A stretch of 64,000 bases of DNA from Phytophthora sp. 'mugwort' (taxonomy: Eukaryota > Oomycota > Peronosporomycetes > Peronosporales > Peronosporaceae), in the NCBI GenBank assembly GCA_033558025.1, contig JAUCEF010000001.1, forward strand, positions 2,542,001 through 2,606,000, written 5' to 3'. Shown one piece after another: positions 44,558 to 55,310 of the stretch (position 1 is its first letter; each line of letters begins with the position of its first letter). The notes under the pieces were generated by a model that had not been told where the DNA came from, did not search any database, and was given only the letters and a program-made list of their open reading frames with translations. Both the position numbers and the translations under genes were made by a program.

Positions 44558-45905
44558 GTGGTACTCAGCGGGGAGCGGAAAGCTGAGTTGAAATCGTTGA
44601 ACAGAATCTCTGAAGAACTGTATGTGGAGAGTCAAAAAGAAAATGACAACAAACTTGAGGAGAACACCCGGATTGCAATAATGACCAGAAGACAAACCCA
44701 ACGAGATCACTTTGAGGACGAAGCCAGTCAACACCTGACAGAAGGACCATCAAGGCCAGTTTGGCGAATACGGAAGTCGTCCGGAGATGAAACAACCCTC
44801 ATGCCGGATTTAGCGGCTGTTGGAGCTGAGTCCGGGTCACCATAGCTGAGTCCACTAATGCGTGCGGGTAGAGGGTCAGACTCAAGCACAGGTTGACGAT
44901 CTTCACGCTCCGAACACAACATACATTAATCCGATGGTGAGATAAGCAGAGCGGCGACGGCGCATATCAGGAGCTCAAGACGAAGAGCTAAAGTGGGCTG
45001 ACTTGAAGGCAATATTTCGAGGCGAACTTGAGGAGCTCACCCACTGTCGCACTAAGTGAGCAAGCAAAATTGCTGACAACTTCGTACTCAGCAAAGACGG
45101 TCTACTGTACTACCAAAATCAGAGACGGCAATCATCTGAGTTCAATGATGGATACCATAAGCTGAGATTGGTGATACCATCAACGATGATCGACGAAGTC
45201 CTCCAAAACTGCCACAATTCGATCGAACGAGGTCATCAAGGCGTTGTACGAATCTTTCACCAGGTGACAGCTGAGTTCTATTGGGTTAAGCTATTCGCCG
45301 AAGTACTCAAACATGTTCAAGCGTGCGAAGAGCGCAGTACGAGCACAAGTAAACCAAAGCTGGGAGCCTATTCGCCTGGCAACATGGTATCTGAACACCC
45401 CTTCCAATTAGTGTCAGGGGACGTTTTCATCCCGTTGCCGAAGACTTGGCGGGGGTAACACGGCGCTGATGCTTTTCCAGGACCACTTCATGGGGCTCGG
45501 TATATATATATATATATATATATATATAGCGGAAGCCGTGAGTGACACGGGGCACTTGACGCGATGAAGGTCTGTGAGGAATGCGTGTTCCAAAGATTAG
45601 GCGCCCTGTCGCTAGTTCACAGAGATCTCCGCTTCATGAGCGATGTTTTCCAAGCATTTGCCGAGTTGATGCAACCGAGATCAAGAGCGACGCTGAGTTA
45701 CCGGCCTCAAGCCAACGGTCAGCAAGAGCGCTCAGTTAAGACGATGACCCAGACTATCCGAGTACATGAGGAAGATCCACTGCAAGCTGACTGGGACGAC
45801 ATTGCCGAGAAGATGGTCCACGCCATTAACAACTCGCGCGGCACGACTCGAACGCGAAACGCTACGTTATTTGATTCGCGGTTGGGACGCTCAGTCTACG
45901 CTTAA
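44558..45905 (+). pseudogene. Gypsy integrase
   Basis: 44558-44845 is the linker (ELKSLNRISEELY, then IAIMTRRQTQRDHFEDE). 45168-45458 is the zinc-binding part, LRLVIPSTMIDEVLQNCHNS then IERGHQGVVRIFHQ. The first cysteine of the HHCC site is in VQACEERSTS; the second is replaced by arginine. The core has GDVFIPLP (first aspartate), HRDLRFMSDVFQAFAEL (second) and LSYRPQANGQQERSVKTM (glutamate). A (TA)14 run at 45501-45528 interrupts the core. Confidence 0.82.
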
Positions 45906-46099
45906 GGCGATGTATCAAAGTTGACTCGGCGAACTCGGCTGATACTGTTCAGCGGCGGAGGGAAGCCAATCGGCAGCTGGAAATCCCTCTATAGCTGACA
46001 AAATAATACCATATAGCTGAGAAAGCTCGGCACACAATGCTCGACTAGTTAAGAGAGAACGCAAAGCCATACCGAGCTCAGCTGAACCGTCCGAGGAGG

Positions 46100-46690
46100 T
46101 TGATGAGTGTCAGCCGAGTCGTCCGAGAACCGGAAATACCTGTTCGAAGAAGGAGACAAGGTCTGTCTGTTCGTGGAGCGCGTCAAGTCTGGTTTGAAGA
46201 AAATCTGGCTCATCGACGACACGGCCCGCTCCGACGAAAGAAGAAAATCGAAGAGACTGTGTACGAGCTGGAGCTACCTGACAAGAGTAGTTACCGGGTT
46301 TATCTGGTAATCATCTATCCCGATTGAAAGTGGTAACAGATCCGGGGCTAAGACCGACGAATCGGCTTGTCGATGAAATCAGCGATGACCAACATTTCGA
46401 TTTCGATTTCGATGAAGAACTTCTTCCCGAAGGCAGCTGAGAAGCCGACGAGAGCGCCGACAAGTACGAAGCGGAAGCGATCCTTGATGACGATATGCCG
46501 TTATCAACGACCGCCAAAAGATCTTAGTGGTTGTTTCTAGAATAAAAATTAATCCGTAAGATAAACAATTGGGTCGGCTATCACGAACCGACGTGGGAAT
46601 CGTTTTCAAATATTGCCTGTGGAGGCTTACTGTTTGATTACTTACGGTGCAAGAAACGTGATAATGGTCTGCAGAGGGTGTAAGGTGCAG
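46100..46690 (+). pseudogene. Integrase tail and chromodomain of the Gypsy element
   Basis: 46107-46310 reads NRKYLFEEGDKVCLFVERVK, the GPY/F-type tail, and the next frame gives VYELELPDKSSYRVYLVIIY. Further on the plus strand reads ISDDQHFDFDEELLPEG and EAEAILDDDMPLSTTAKR. WVGYHEPTWESFSNIACGGL then FDYLRCKKRDN follow near 46570-46660, the core of a chromodomain. Chromodomains steer integration to marked chromatin. Confidence 0.68.
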
Positions 46691-46810
46691 ACGAAAGCTA
46701 GCACTGCGGTGACACATGTTGACCACAACCAAGTGGCAGAAATTCAGGTCTGGTGGAAAGGAGAAAACTACTAGATCCATTGCATACATGTATATGAATG
46801 AAATAAAGCT

Positions 46811-47759
46811 GTGGAAAACTCAGCTGAGTCGATACCACTAGAACTTACTCAGCTGAGACGTGCAATAGCGGAAAAGGTGACCACTCAAAGAGTTTCGAAG
46901 CTGGCAAGACCTTTGGGGTTAGCCGGAGTCGGCACAAATGACTTGGCATTGGCTTGTCGCGGTGGCGAGGTCCGTACGGTGGTCCCTCTGCGACGCAGAA
47001 CTCGTCCACATGGTGCTAAAGAACTCGTCGAGATCTGGCTTCTCGAAGGGCGAGCTCCGGGGGGAGCGAGTACCAGCCGCGCTTTCGATAGACGAAGCCT
47101 TCACGGCCAAACGGCAGGGGAGGAACCGACGATTAAGAGGCTGAGCTTACCAAGGGGTCGATGCGTAACAGGTTGCTGAGTCCAATATCATGGACTCAAC
47201 TGAACTGGTGATGCGATTGACATCTTCTCTAGTGACGCCGACACCGTCTGGGCCATACGATCTGACGCCTTCGAGCGACTTCAGATGGAGTCAGCTGATA
47301 CGTGCATTCCAACAGTGGTCTCAATCGACTCAGCTGGCTCGTTGTTCGTCCCCACGGGAGTTTGATCGTCGGGACCTGCATGCAGCGCGATCCTATCGGC
47401 ACTGTCCTCGTTGTGTTCACTCCGGCGCGCCATGGAGTCAAGCTGCTCGGACAGATTACTCTCCAGGCGGCAAGGAATCAGACCGCTGGGAATGGCGCGC
47501 TTTAACGGCGGAAAGGGGGTGTTCTTAGCCATATGAGTACATCGACAAGTCAGCTAAATCATGAAGCTATGCAGTTGAATGCGACGATCCTACCAGCTCG
47601 AAGCGAGGGCGTCAAAGTCAGCGACAAGGGGCACAACGTGGGGGCAACCGGGAGTCGAGTAGCGGGAACATCGAGAGCGAATGAGACAATCTTGACAGAG
47701 CGACGCACCAGTTGGGCCAACCCACTCGCCAGCTCGGCTCGTAGCATGACCGGAGCAGT
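46811..47759 (+). other. 3' region of the Gypsy element
   Basis: Open frames 46811-47179 and 47190-47528 (plus) are rich in Leu, Arg and Glu and carry the CTCAGCT words of the element. No known domain. Their sense could be a gag-like extra frame. No convincing purine tract precedes the 3' LTR. Confidence 0.35.
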
Positions 47760-48555
47760 TGTGGTTTAGTGAACGCCAGATGAGATGGTTCACATATCGC
47801 AGTTAAGAGGTAGCCATGGTACTACCCGCTGAGTACGAAGTCAGCTGGCAACTCGGCTACTCAACTGGATGAACTCAGCCGTTCGCTGAGTTCGGGTGGT
47901 TACATTGAGATCTTTGCGAAGGGTCGATCGAGATCCGAGCGCACTTCATGTCACTTGATATTTGTATAGGAACATAGTTAACAATAAGAGGAACCCCTTG
48001 GGGGGCTCCTGGGGGATAAATAATAACAGTGTAACTCTTTCCAAGTCCAAGACAAGTGTACATTATCCAGTGAGTCCTTTGTACGGGCTGGATTAGGGTT
48101 ACCGTTGACATCCGAGAGGCATAGCGTGCAGGGTGTTGACCGGTAGCGCCAAGAGAACTAGGTCGGCTCGGGGAAGGGCGTTTCTCGCCAAGCGCGAAGG
48201 AACAAGTCCTGCTGAACTCGGCGGGCCGGTACGCGGTACAGCCCGGGTACAGTACCACTTCTAGTCGGGAAGCTTTTGCTCTCGGCGACCCGTCAAAGTG
48301 CTAACGCGCCGTCGTCCGCTCTTTAGCAGAGGACACGGGATATCTAAATAAGAGACAGTCAGCTCAGCTTACTTCTGTGTATTGACTGGCTTGGGGCACT
48401 TGGTCTCGGCGGAAGCGAGACACCACTGTCCCGGAAGGGTCGAACCGTCAGGGGCAACCCAGCGCAGGCAGACAAAGGCCGGCTAGCTCGGCTATTGTTG
48501 TGAATCTGGCCTAAGTAACCACATCTGACGATTTTGCGTGTGCTGCAATACCACA
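47760..48555 (+). repeat. Gypsy 3' LTR
   Basis: Copy of 39023-39815, again TGTGGT to ACCACA. Differences are scattered substitutions and small indels. It is followed by acctt, the right copy of the target duplication, and then by pogo coding sequence. Confidence 0.92.
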
Positions 48556-48960
48556 ACCTTTCATCGTGTTCAAGAGCAACCCGGCCAAAACAACCAAAAA
48601 TTAAGCGGAAAACATTGAAGTCAGACGCGGTTTTGGCGTGCCAACTTGACGCGAAGTTAGTAGGCTGCAGCAAGAGCATCCTTGCCAGATCTACGGGAAC
48701 AAAACTGCCTGGTGGAATACTGAACTCTCGCTGAAATCTCTGGATTTGATTTGAGAGTGAAAACCGAGACGAAAAGTGATTTTGCTCTAGGATGATTTTA
48801 GTGGTCATTGAACGACAGGTGACGAGCTACGCTGCATCCCTAAATATTCTGCTCCTTCAAATCCCACCGAGATATACGTAGTATGCCAACCCGCAGTCAT
48901 CACGTGGAATAAGCCTATTAAAGGTTTGTTGCGAGCGCTTTGGATCGATTAACTAAAAGC
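48556..48960 (+). pseudogene. pogo/CENP-B-like transposase, 3' part
   Basis: Directly after the LTR the plus strand reads PFIVFKSNPAKTTKN, the segment that follows LLGDSCGTKHE in this family. It continues with IYGNKTAWWNTELSLKSL, VILL then a stop then DDFSGH (second catalytic aspartate), and VVCQPAVITWNKPIKGLLRA. The third acidic position of the QPADVAWNKP motif is lost here. So the Gypsy element sits inside one former transposase gene. Confidence 0.7.
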
Positions 48961-49144
48961 ACAGCTGAAAGGTTACAATAAACAAGAGAAAAAAACATCA
49001 AGAAAAGTGTGAAAATTTGACAGCAGCAATACTTCATGCGCGAAAGACACTCGACCAACATGAAGCGGATAAGAAAGTTGTCGAGCTCCGCGAGCAGCAC
49101 ATGGAGAAGGATTTTTCACTCGCGGGCCGTTCTTGACCAAAGAT

Positions 49145-50501
49145 GGGGCAATACTAAGGAGGGCCATTTCATAGGAAAGGACGGTTTGTTCAGACTTTGT
49201 ACAATATCCAAATCAGCTGGATACTATCCAACGATAGAGTACAAAAATCAATACAAAAATGCAGCGTGTCTGTTGCATCCAATCGTGTCCGTTGCACAAG
49301 ATAAATATGTATTGTTGAAATATAAGATTGCACTGTGACTAAGACCTCATTTTCATGATAAGAATCGAAGGCACCGTGCAGAGGCCAAGAATAAAGCGCC
49401 TATTTACAGGCGAGATACGCCATATCCTCGCCAGACTCAACAAGTTCTCTCAGTTTCAAAAACACCCTCGCCCTAAGCCGTACCAACCTCACTTCACCAG
49501 GCGTCCACAATACTGCAATATTAACCTCGAAGGAAGACTACAACACCAAGAAATACGAGTCTTGTCGCCTTATTCAACGCTGCTTCGCCATCTGGGTAAC
49601 CGCTAATCTATTCGCAACTGACTGCCGCGATCCAACTCGAACCTGTCAACAGCCTACGGAGAAGTCGCATGATAGTCTCCCGGAGTCGCAGTCAGCGGAT
49701 GCCATGGACCTAAGCAATTTGTTTCGCTCTCTACCATTCTCCGAGAGCGACGCAGGGCATCAGTCTTTTCCAGATTCGGTTTTATCGACACCTCTCTTTC
49801 CCCTGTACCTAGTCGTGAAGGGTTATCGGATTCAACTGGTCAAGCTGAGATGGTCACGATACAACCTCCGCCTCAAGAGACTTACGTGTCTGAAAACTGT
49901 CATTGTTGTGTTGCACGCCTGGATGAAGGATCATGGGTTTAACATGACAAAAACGGCGGAATTTCTACACCTATGACACCCAAGACAGTCTGAAGCGCGG
50001 TTTTGATTGTGATCGTGCTGGAAGGCCGATGTGCACGCGACATCTTATTGACGAAAATCGACAACGCCAAATCCAAGGCTGCACGATTTCGACTTGCATT
50101 GGTGGATCAACCGAAACCAGGCCAGTGCGCTCCCGATGCGATTTCAAGAGCCATCATACGATGAAGAGTCTGTTCAACTCCGACGTCAACGAGCTTTTGC
50201 AGCTTCTTAACGGCGTCGGGATGGAGGTGGAGGCCAGCGACCAAATATCCGCAGGCTGGAAGTGGTTGTTTGGTCGTGGGCGCCATTTTGGAAACGCAAC
50301 GGACACGGTTTTCTATTACCTTCATGTTTGTATGTATAGCAGTCTGCTTGATTATGGTCAAAACTGCAACGGACACGCTGCATTTTTGAATACTTATCCT
50401 TGGATAGTATCCAGCTGATTTGGATATTGTACAATGTCTGAACAAACCGTCCTTTCCTATGAAATGGCATACTATGAAATGGACCTTCTTAGTCTTGCCC
50501 C
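49145..50501. mobile_element. DNA transposon with ~125-bp terminal inverted repeats
   Basis: The left end GGGGCAATACTAAGGAGG and right end (reverse complement GGGGCAAGACTAAGAAGG) open inverted repeats of about 125 bp that run to AATGCAGCGTGTC. The right arm has a short internal duplication of CCATTTCATAG. Both ends are flanked by AAAGAT (49139-49144 and 50502-50507), a 6-bp target duplication. The 1.1-kb interior has plus frames at 49704-49976 and near 50020-50320 (TKIDNAKSKAARFRLALVDQ then PGQCAPDAISRAI) with no recognised transposase motif. The superfamily is undetermined. Confidence 0.8.
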
Positions 50502-51008
50502 AAAGATGACAGAGTGGATCACGTCAAGTTAGTTTTTCTTATCGACATCAACTATCATGAGTGGTTCTCGCAGGTGCGATTGTTGATGGACACTCGCGTT
50601 GTGGCCACCGATGAAGCGTTAGAAGTGGATACGGATAGTGTAACCCGATCTCTAGAGAGGCTCAATCAAGCCGAAAACGAATTTGATTCCGATAGAAAGC
50701 ATCGAAAGTGATTGCAGTTGCAGCGACTATGAAGATTAATACTGTAATACTTTGCAGCCCATATAACTGCAAATCTTGTTGGTGTGGTGTCGCCTAGGAC
50801 TACGAAAATACGGTAATGTGTGTGTACAGCTGGTCATGTCGATGTTGTACGAAAATGGTCCATATACCCTTCTTGAGGAAAGCATATGCCTTTCGCTAGT
50901 TGCGAAAAGCAAAGTAGCCTTTTTGTAATTGGCCAAAACTACTTCATTGATTGAAAGATATTCAAACTTGGTCTGCTTTTTTTCTGTGTACGATACTGAC
51001 ACGATAGA
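50502..51008 (+). other. Intergenic sequence upstream of the ABC transporter
   Basis: 50514-50711 is a short plus frame ending ALEVDTDSVTRSLERLNQAE, possibly the C-terminal tail of the pogo relic on the far side of the transposon at 49145-50501. 50720-51008 should hold the promoter of the ABC gene. No other element is recognised. Confidence 0.45.
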
Positions 51009-51026
51009 GCTGCATTCTCAATTCCG
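51009..51026 (+). promoter_or_regulatory. Oomycete Inr-like element
   Basis: GCTGCATTCTCAATTCCG resembles the oomycete initiator core (GCTCATTYYNCAWTTT) with one extra G and one missing base. It ends 5 nt before the ATG at 51032, so the 5' untranslated region would be shorter than 25 nt, which is usual in oomycetes. Confidence 0.55.
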
Positions 51027-51031
51027 CGGTC

Positions 51032-54000
51032 ATGCGAGCATTGCTGAGCTCTCTGCTGCTGGCGTTGGTCTTACTGCCAGCAGCCTCCACCATCTCCTCC
51101 TCTTCCTCGCTCGACGCTGCCAAGGCGCCCTGCGATCCGCAGTACGAACAGCGCAACGCGACCACGGGCCGATGCGACTGCCGGGAGGGCTTCGGCGGCT
51201 TCGGGTGCCGCATGTGCACAGCCAGTGGCGCGTCGGACTCCACCGCCGCCTCCGACGTCTGCAGTGCCACGTTCGGCCCCGACTTCTCGTGTGTTACAGG
51301 ACTCAGCTATGATGCGCACGCGATGTCTAAGACGTACGGCTGCACGCTGTCCTCGGACCTACAGGCGCTCTTCCCGGACGGCGCGATGGACGTGCACTGC
51401 GACCGCGACGCACAGGGCGTGGCCAACTGCTCGGCCGCCGTATTCAAGGCCAAGGAGACTGTGCGTAGCGTGCATGTCATCGACTGCAACATCACGCAAT
51501 GCACCTTCGCAACGGGTGACGCCAACGGCGAGTGTGCGCAGATCGACTGCAAGTGCGGCCCGCAGTGCTCAGCTATGACCAAGGCCCTTGTGGAGAGTTC
51601 ACTGAGCGGCAAACCGGCCAAAGTCGAGGTGACCAACATGACGCAGCTGGCGATCGTCATCGAAGGCTCGCCCATTCCGCTGTCTGCAACGTGCTCGGCC
51701 TCGGCGTGTGAACGTACTGGAAGTGGCGGAAGCAGCGCGTCGGGAAGTGGAAGCTCTAGTGGCGAATCGGGTGGAATTACTGGACTCTGGATCGCTATTG
51801 TGACGTGCGCAGCTCTCGCGGCGATGTTACTGCTCTGTGGATGCGCCTGCTCGTGCTGCTTGACTGCGAGTATTCGACGCGGACAGAACGAAGATGTTGA
51901 AACGGAAATTCTGAAGTTCACGTCTCGATCGGCGAAGACGCTTGAGTTCCGTCATGTTAGCTGCTACGCAGACAGCTGTACTCAGCCGTCAAAGGCGTCG
52001 GGAGATCCCAAGCATATTCTGCACAAAATTTCGGGAAGCGTGTCACGAGGTGAGGTGCTTGGTTTATTGGGACCGAGCGGTTCGGGCAAGACGACGCTGC
52101 TTAATGCTCTTGCAGCGGTGGAAAATGGCCGATCCGTTTTTTCTGGCGAGTTGTTGTTGGATGGCAAGCGGCTCTCGAAGAGATACCGCCGCATTGCTGC
52201 CTATGTGCAGCAAGATGATTCGCTCTATTCTACGCTTAGTGTTCGCGAATGTATTGCGTACTCGGCTCAGCTTCGCCTTCCGGCGACGCTCTCTGATAGA
52301 GTGAAGAATACAATGGTGGATCGTGTTATCGCAGAGCTCAACCTCACCCACGTCGCCAATTCGCGCATTGGTTCAGTGGGAGGACGCAGTGGGCGACGTG
52401 GTGTGTCTGGTGGTGAGAGAAGACGTGTCAGTATCGGCATGGAGCTCGTAACGTCGCCTCAGATTCTCATTCTAGACGAGCCTACCTCTGGGCTGGACAG
52501 TTCCTCAGCGCATTCGGTTGTGCAGCTCGTGAAAGAGCTGGCAGGACATGGACGTATTGTGGTGCTGAGTATTCATCAGCCAAGCGCACGATCTTTCCTG
52601 CTGCTTGACAAAATTATGCTGCTAGGCAAGGGCAAATTGCTTTACAGTGGCGCCCCAACTGCTTCCAAGAATTATTTTCAAAAACTTGGATTTAAATGCC
52701 CCAAGGTATGTATCGGATTTGGAGTGCGTACCTGTTCTCTCTCCCCTATTTCCTAACTGCATTGCGTGTGTTTGTGTTTAACGTGTACCTTAGCATGAAA
52801 ACATTGCGGACTTCATTCTCGACATCGCGTCTGACACGAGTAACATCCCAATGATCCGGTCTCAAATGAAGCGCGAACTTTCCCCAGTCAGATTTAGACC
52901 AGCTACAGTGATTTCAGGCTCTCACGTTCGTCTGCAGAATATTACGCCGCGTTTTACAATCGGCAGTCCGACGTCAAGAGCGGAGTCATCGCCGTTCATG
53001 AAAGATGATTCGTCGCTTGACACCCCGCGGTTAGAGAATATGTTGGCTTCACCAGTTGGAGAAGGCACCCGCAAGAAACCCACCACGTTGGAAATACCAG
53101 CGACACCTAGTACCCCACGCAGTCCGCCACCCGTGTCCATGATAAAGCACGAAACGGATGAGAGTTTTGGCAATACGCCACCCCGATCGATACTGGTTGA
53201 AATTCGCGTGATGTTCACTCGCACGGCGCAGAACATTTTTCGACACCAGTCACTGTTAGTGCTGCACACTTTGCTGAGTCTGTCACTAGCTTTCTTTGGC
53301 GGACTGATCTTTAATCACGTGACCAACGACCTCGCAGGGTTTCAAAACCGCATGGGTGCATTTTACTTCATCCTCACATTCTTTGGCTTTGCGAGTATGA
53401 GTTCCATGGACCTCTTCATCGGTGAGCGCCCAATTTTCCTTCGAGAAACTGGTGCCATGTACTACGGAGCATTGAGTTATTTTGTCGCGAAGGCCACGCT
53501 GGATACGTTATTGTTGCGGATATTGCCCGCTTCGCTGTTTGCAAGCATCTTCTACTGGATAATGGGATTGCAAGCCACCACGGGTCGCTTCCTGTTGTTC
53601 TCTCTCACGCTGGTGCTGTTCAATGTGGCGGCTGGTGCGATCTGTCTCCTCGTTGGTGTTCTCTCAAAACGCGTTGGGTCTGCAAATCTTTGTGCGACCG
53701 TGGTTCTGCTCGTTATGCTGCTATTTGGCGGTTTTTTGCTCAACTCGCAAACCATGCCAACGTCCGTGGGTTGGCTGAAGCATCTGTCCATCTTCAGCTA
53801 CGCGTTTGAAATCCTCATGACCAACGAATTAAAGGGTCTAATTTTGAAGTTCGATGCTCCTGGATACCCGGCTGTACCCGTCTACGGCGAGGTGTACCTT
53901 AAGACACTTGGTATGGACTACGCCAACCGGTACTATGACGTGGCAGCGCTCGGTCTAATTGCGGTGAGCTTGCAAGTGCTCGCCTTCCTGTTCCTCTCGT

Positions 54001-54086
54001 TGCAGGTCCCTTTACACCGTGGCATGGCCGGCCTTGATGAAGAAGATGAGGAGGTAGCAACTCGATCACGCAAAGAAGAAGTATAA
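51032..54086 (+). CDS. ABCG (White/WBC-type) half transporter with cysteine-rich N-terminus
   Basis: Two exons (51032-52705, 52794-54086) encode about 988 residues. A signal peptide (1-20) leads to a luminal or extracellular region with an EGF-like CDCREGFGGFGCRMC and many cysteines. A Ser/Gly linker and a membrane segment (about 250-277) follow. The nucleotide-binding domain has Walker A GPSGSGKTT (from 347), Q-loop YVQQDDS, signature VSGGERRR (from 458), Walker B ILILDEPTSGLDS (D482, E483) and H-loop SIHQP (H515). From about 708 come six predicted membrane segments. The order, nucleotide-binding domain before membrane domain, defines ABCG. The extended N-terminus recalls the plant ABCG24/28 group. 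All catalytic residues are intact. It would act as a dimer exporting an unknown, probably lipophilic, substrate. No decay is seen. Confidence 0.95.
52706..52793 (+). other. Intron of the ABCG gene (88 nt)
   Basis: Donor CCCAAG then GTATGT, acceptor ACCTTAG then CATGAAAAC, phase 0. Removing it joins KLGFKCPK to HENIADFILDI, the normal continuation in ABCG proteins. Reading through would add sixteen residues and stop. Confidence 0.9.
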
Positions 54087-54344
54087 ATAAAGATGGAGGA
54101 AAATTTGCACTGCACGACTGCTGAGGAGTCTCTGTCAATGTCACGCCCTATGCTGATTATTATTTTTTTATTTTCCAACTATAATACTATACAGAGTGCG
54201 CCGCCCGCTTTGCGGGAGGTGTGTGTTCCAGCCCGTTGCGCTGGCTGTTCCATCTCGTTCCACTACAACGCATGCGCCGGTTGTGATGACCATTAAGTAT
54301 TTAAAACGTATAGTCTTGTGTAGTAAAATCTGGAAGGGCTAACA
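54087..54344 (+). other. 3' flank of the ABCG gene
   Basis: Short AT-rich tail. TATAAATAAAG directly at the stop could serve in polyadenylation. No further gene. Confidence 0.4.
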
Positions 54345-54484
54345 CAAGAAGTAGCAGATCCTTTCTTCGTTTTCAGCGGGGAAACCCCAGCAAGAGTATA
54401 GAGTCTAGGAATAGGTTCTTCACCATGCCAAAGCTTCCGAACTATAGTAGCCAATAGCACGAGCGCGAGAGCGTAAAATCTTCA
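54345..54484 (-). pseudogene. Broken copy of the small secreted RxLR-like gene found at 61928-62167
   Basis: From the ATG at 54484 the minus strand matches the gene at 62167 over about 140 bp, but the signal-peptide part has lost its hydrophobic reading and a stop follows. The distal bases still encode a glutamate-lysine-isoleucine-cysteine segment in another frame. It is the left partner in duplicated segment A. Confidence 0.6.
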
Positions 54485-54644
54485 TTGGTTTTGTCTGCCG
54501 GTTGGCAGCATGATCCACACGTTGAAAGCGAATTCGTTTTAGTAAAATGGATTTGCTGAAAGTTGATGTTTGTTATTTAGCTAGATTTTATCTGGTTATC
54601 GTATGTGGAAGGAAGCCACTACTTTAATGCTGTGAAATCAGCAT

Positions 54645-54854
54645 CTACCAGAGAAACCATTTGCAATGGTACTCAACGATGAAGTGGCAAATTTTCTCCT
54701 CAAGACCAGCAGCATCGCCGCTGGAGCTGAAACTCGCGTCGATATCGGCGCGCAGGTGGCGCCCGACCGCCGAAGAGCCGATTTCTATCGAAGTGGCTTC
54801 AGCCGAAGACACATAGGTGACAGCAAGAGCGCTTACGAGGAGGAGCTTGGACAT
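54645..54854 (-). CDS. Small secreted protein with RxLR motif
   Basis: The ATG at 54854 gives a 69-residue protein. It opens MSKLLLVSALAVTYVSSAEA, a good signal peptide, followed by RHLR at 32-35, the position expected for an oomycete RxLR effector. A short acidic GLEEK segment stands in the place of the EER motif. A start further upstream (54914) is open but would hide the signal peptide, so the inner ATG is preferred. The region after the motif is only about 34 residues, short for an effector, so it may be truncated. Predicted to be secreted into or toward the host plant. Function is unknown. A frameshifted relative lies at 62360-62575. Confidence 0.62.
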   Translation of the reverse strand: MSKLLLVSALAVTYVSSAEATSIEIGSSAVGRHLRADIDASFSSSGDAAGLEEKICHFIVEYHCKWFLW

Positions 54855-55310
54855 CTTGAGTTGGGATGGCGAAGTAAAGTGCGTGGTTCGTGAAGTTTTT
54901 GCGAATGGCAGCAATGGTAGCTGACAGCGCGGAAATCGTTACCATACCAGCTAACAAGTTCCATGCATTCAATGCGACCATACGAGCAAGCTCTAAACCT
55001 TATCCAAATAGCAAGGAAAGATATAATCACCATCTAGTTTCTAAGGTCATACATCTTAAGCCGCCAGGAAGTGTTCCATGAAAAAAAATCCCCAAGAACT
55101 CACCACGGAACGAATGCCAGCTAGCAGTCGTGGTCAAAAGTTGCAACCCCTGATGATTTTGTCCGTTTCGTTCGAAATACTACAACAGCTTGCGCCCGAG
55201 ATAAAGGAGACACTATTATGCTCGATCACCACGTAATCACAGGGATAATTTGCACAGTATGTAAATGCGGCTACGGCAGGGAGGTCAACCCGACCATGAG
55301 TCGATTCGAA

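Larger units (their letters stand above)
39023..48555 (+). mobile_element. Chromodomain Gypsy retrotransposon, defective and invaded
   Basis: A 9.5-kb Gypsy element with LTRs of 793 and 796 bp. Its order is LTR, primer site, gag, protease, spacer, (no reverse transcriptase), RNase H, integrase, chromodomain, 3' region, LTR. The host gene flanks are acgtt (39018-39022) and acctt (48556-48560), a 5-bp target duplication with one change. Foreign sequence appears at about 42060-42440 and 43000-44540. Stops and frameshifts are frequent. The LTRs differ by only a few percent, so insertion is not ancient compared with the host relic. Confidence 0.85.
54300..55310. repeat. Segmental duplication, copy A
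   Basis: The interval matches 61970-63170 in the same orientation, with many substitutions and indels. Shared landmarks are the broken and intact small secreted genes, the segment with AGAAACCATTTGCAATGG, and the segment GCCAGCTAGCAGTCGTGG (near 55120 and 62910). Copy B is longer by about 80 bp near 62810-62890. Confidence 0.78.

Noticed and set aside
51307..51921. 204-codon minus-strand open frame across the ABCG gene
   Set aside because: It is the antisense shadow of a well-supported coding exon and has no motif of its own.
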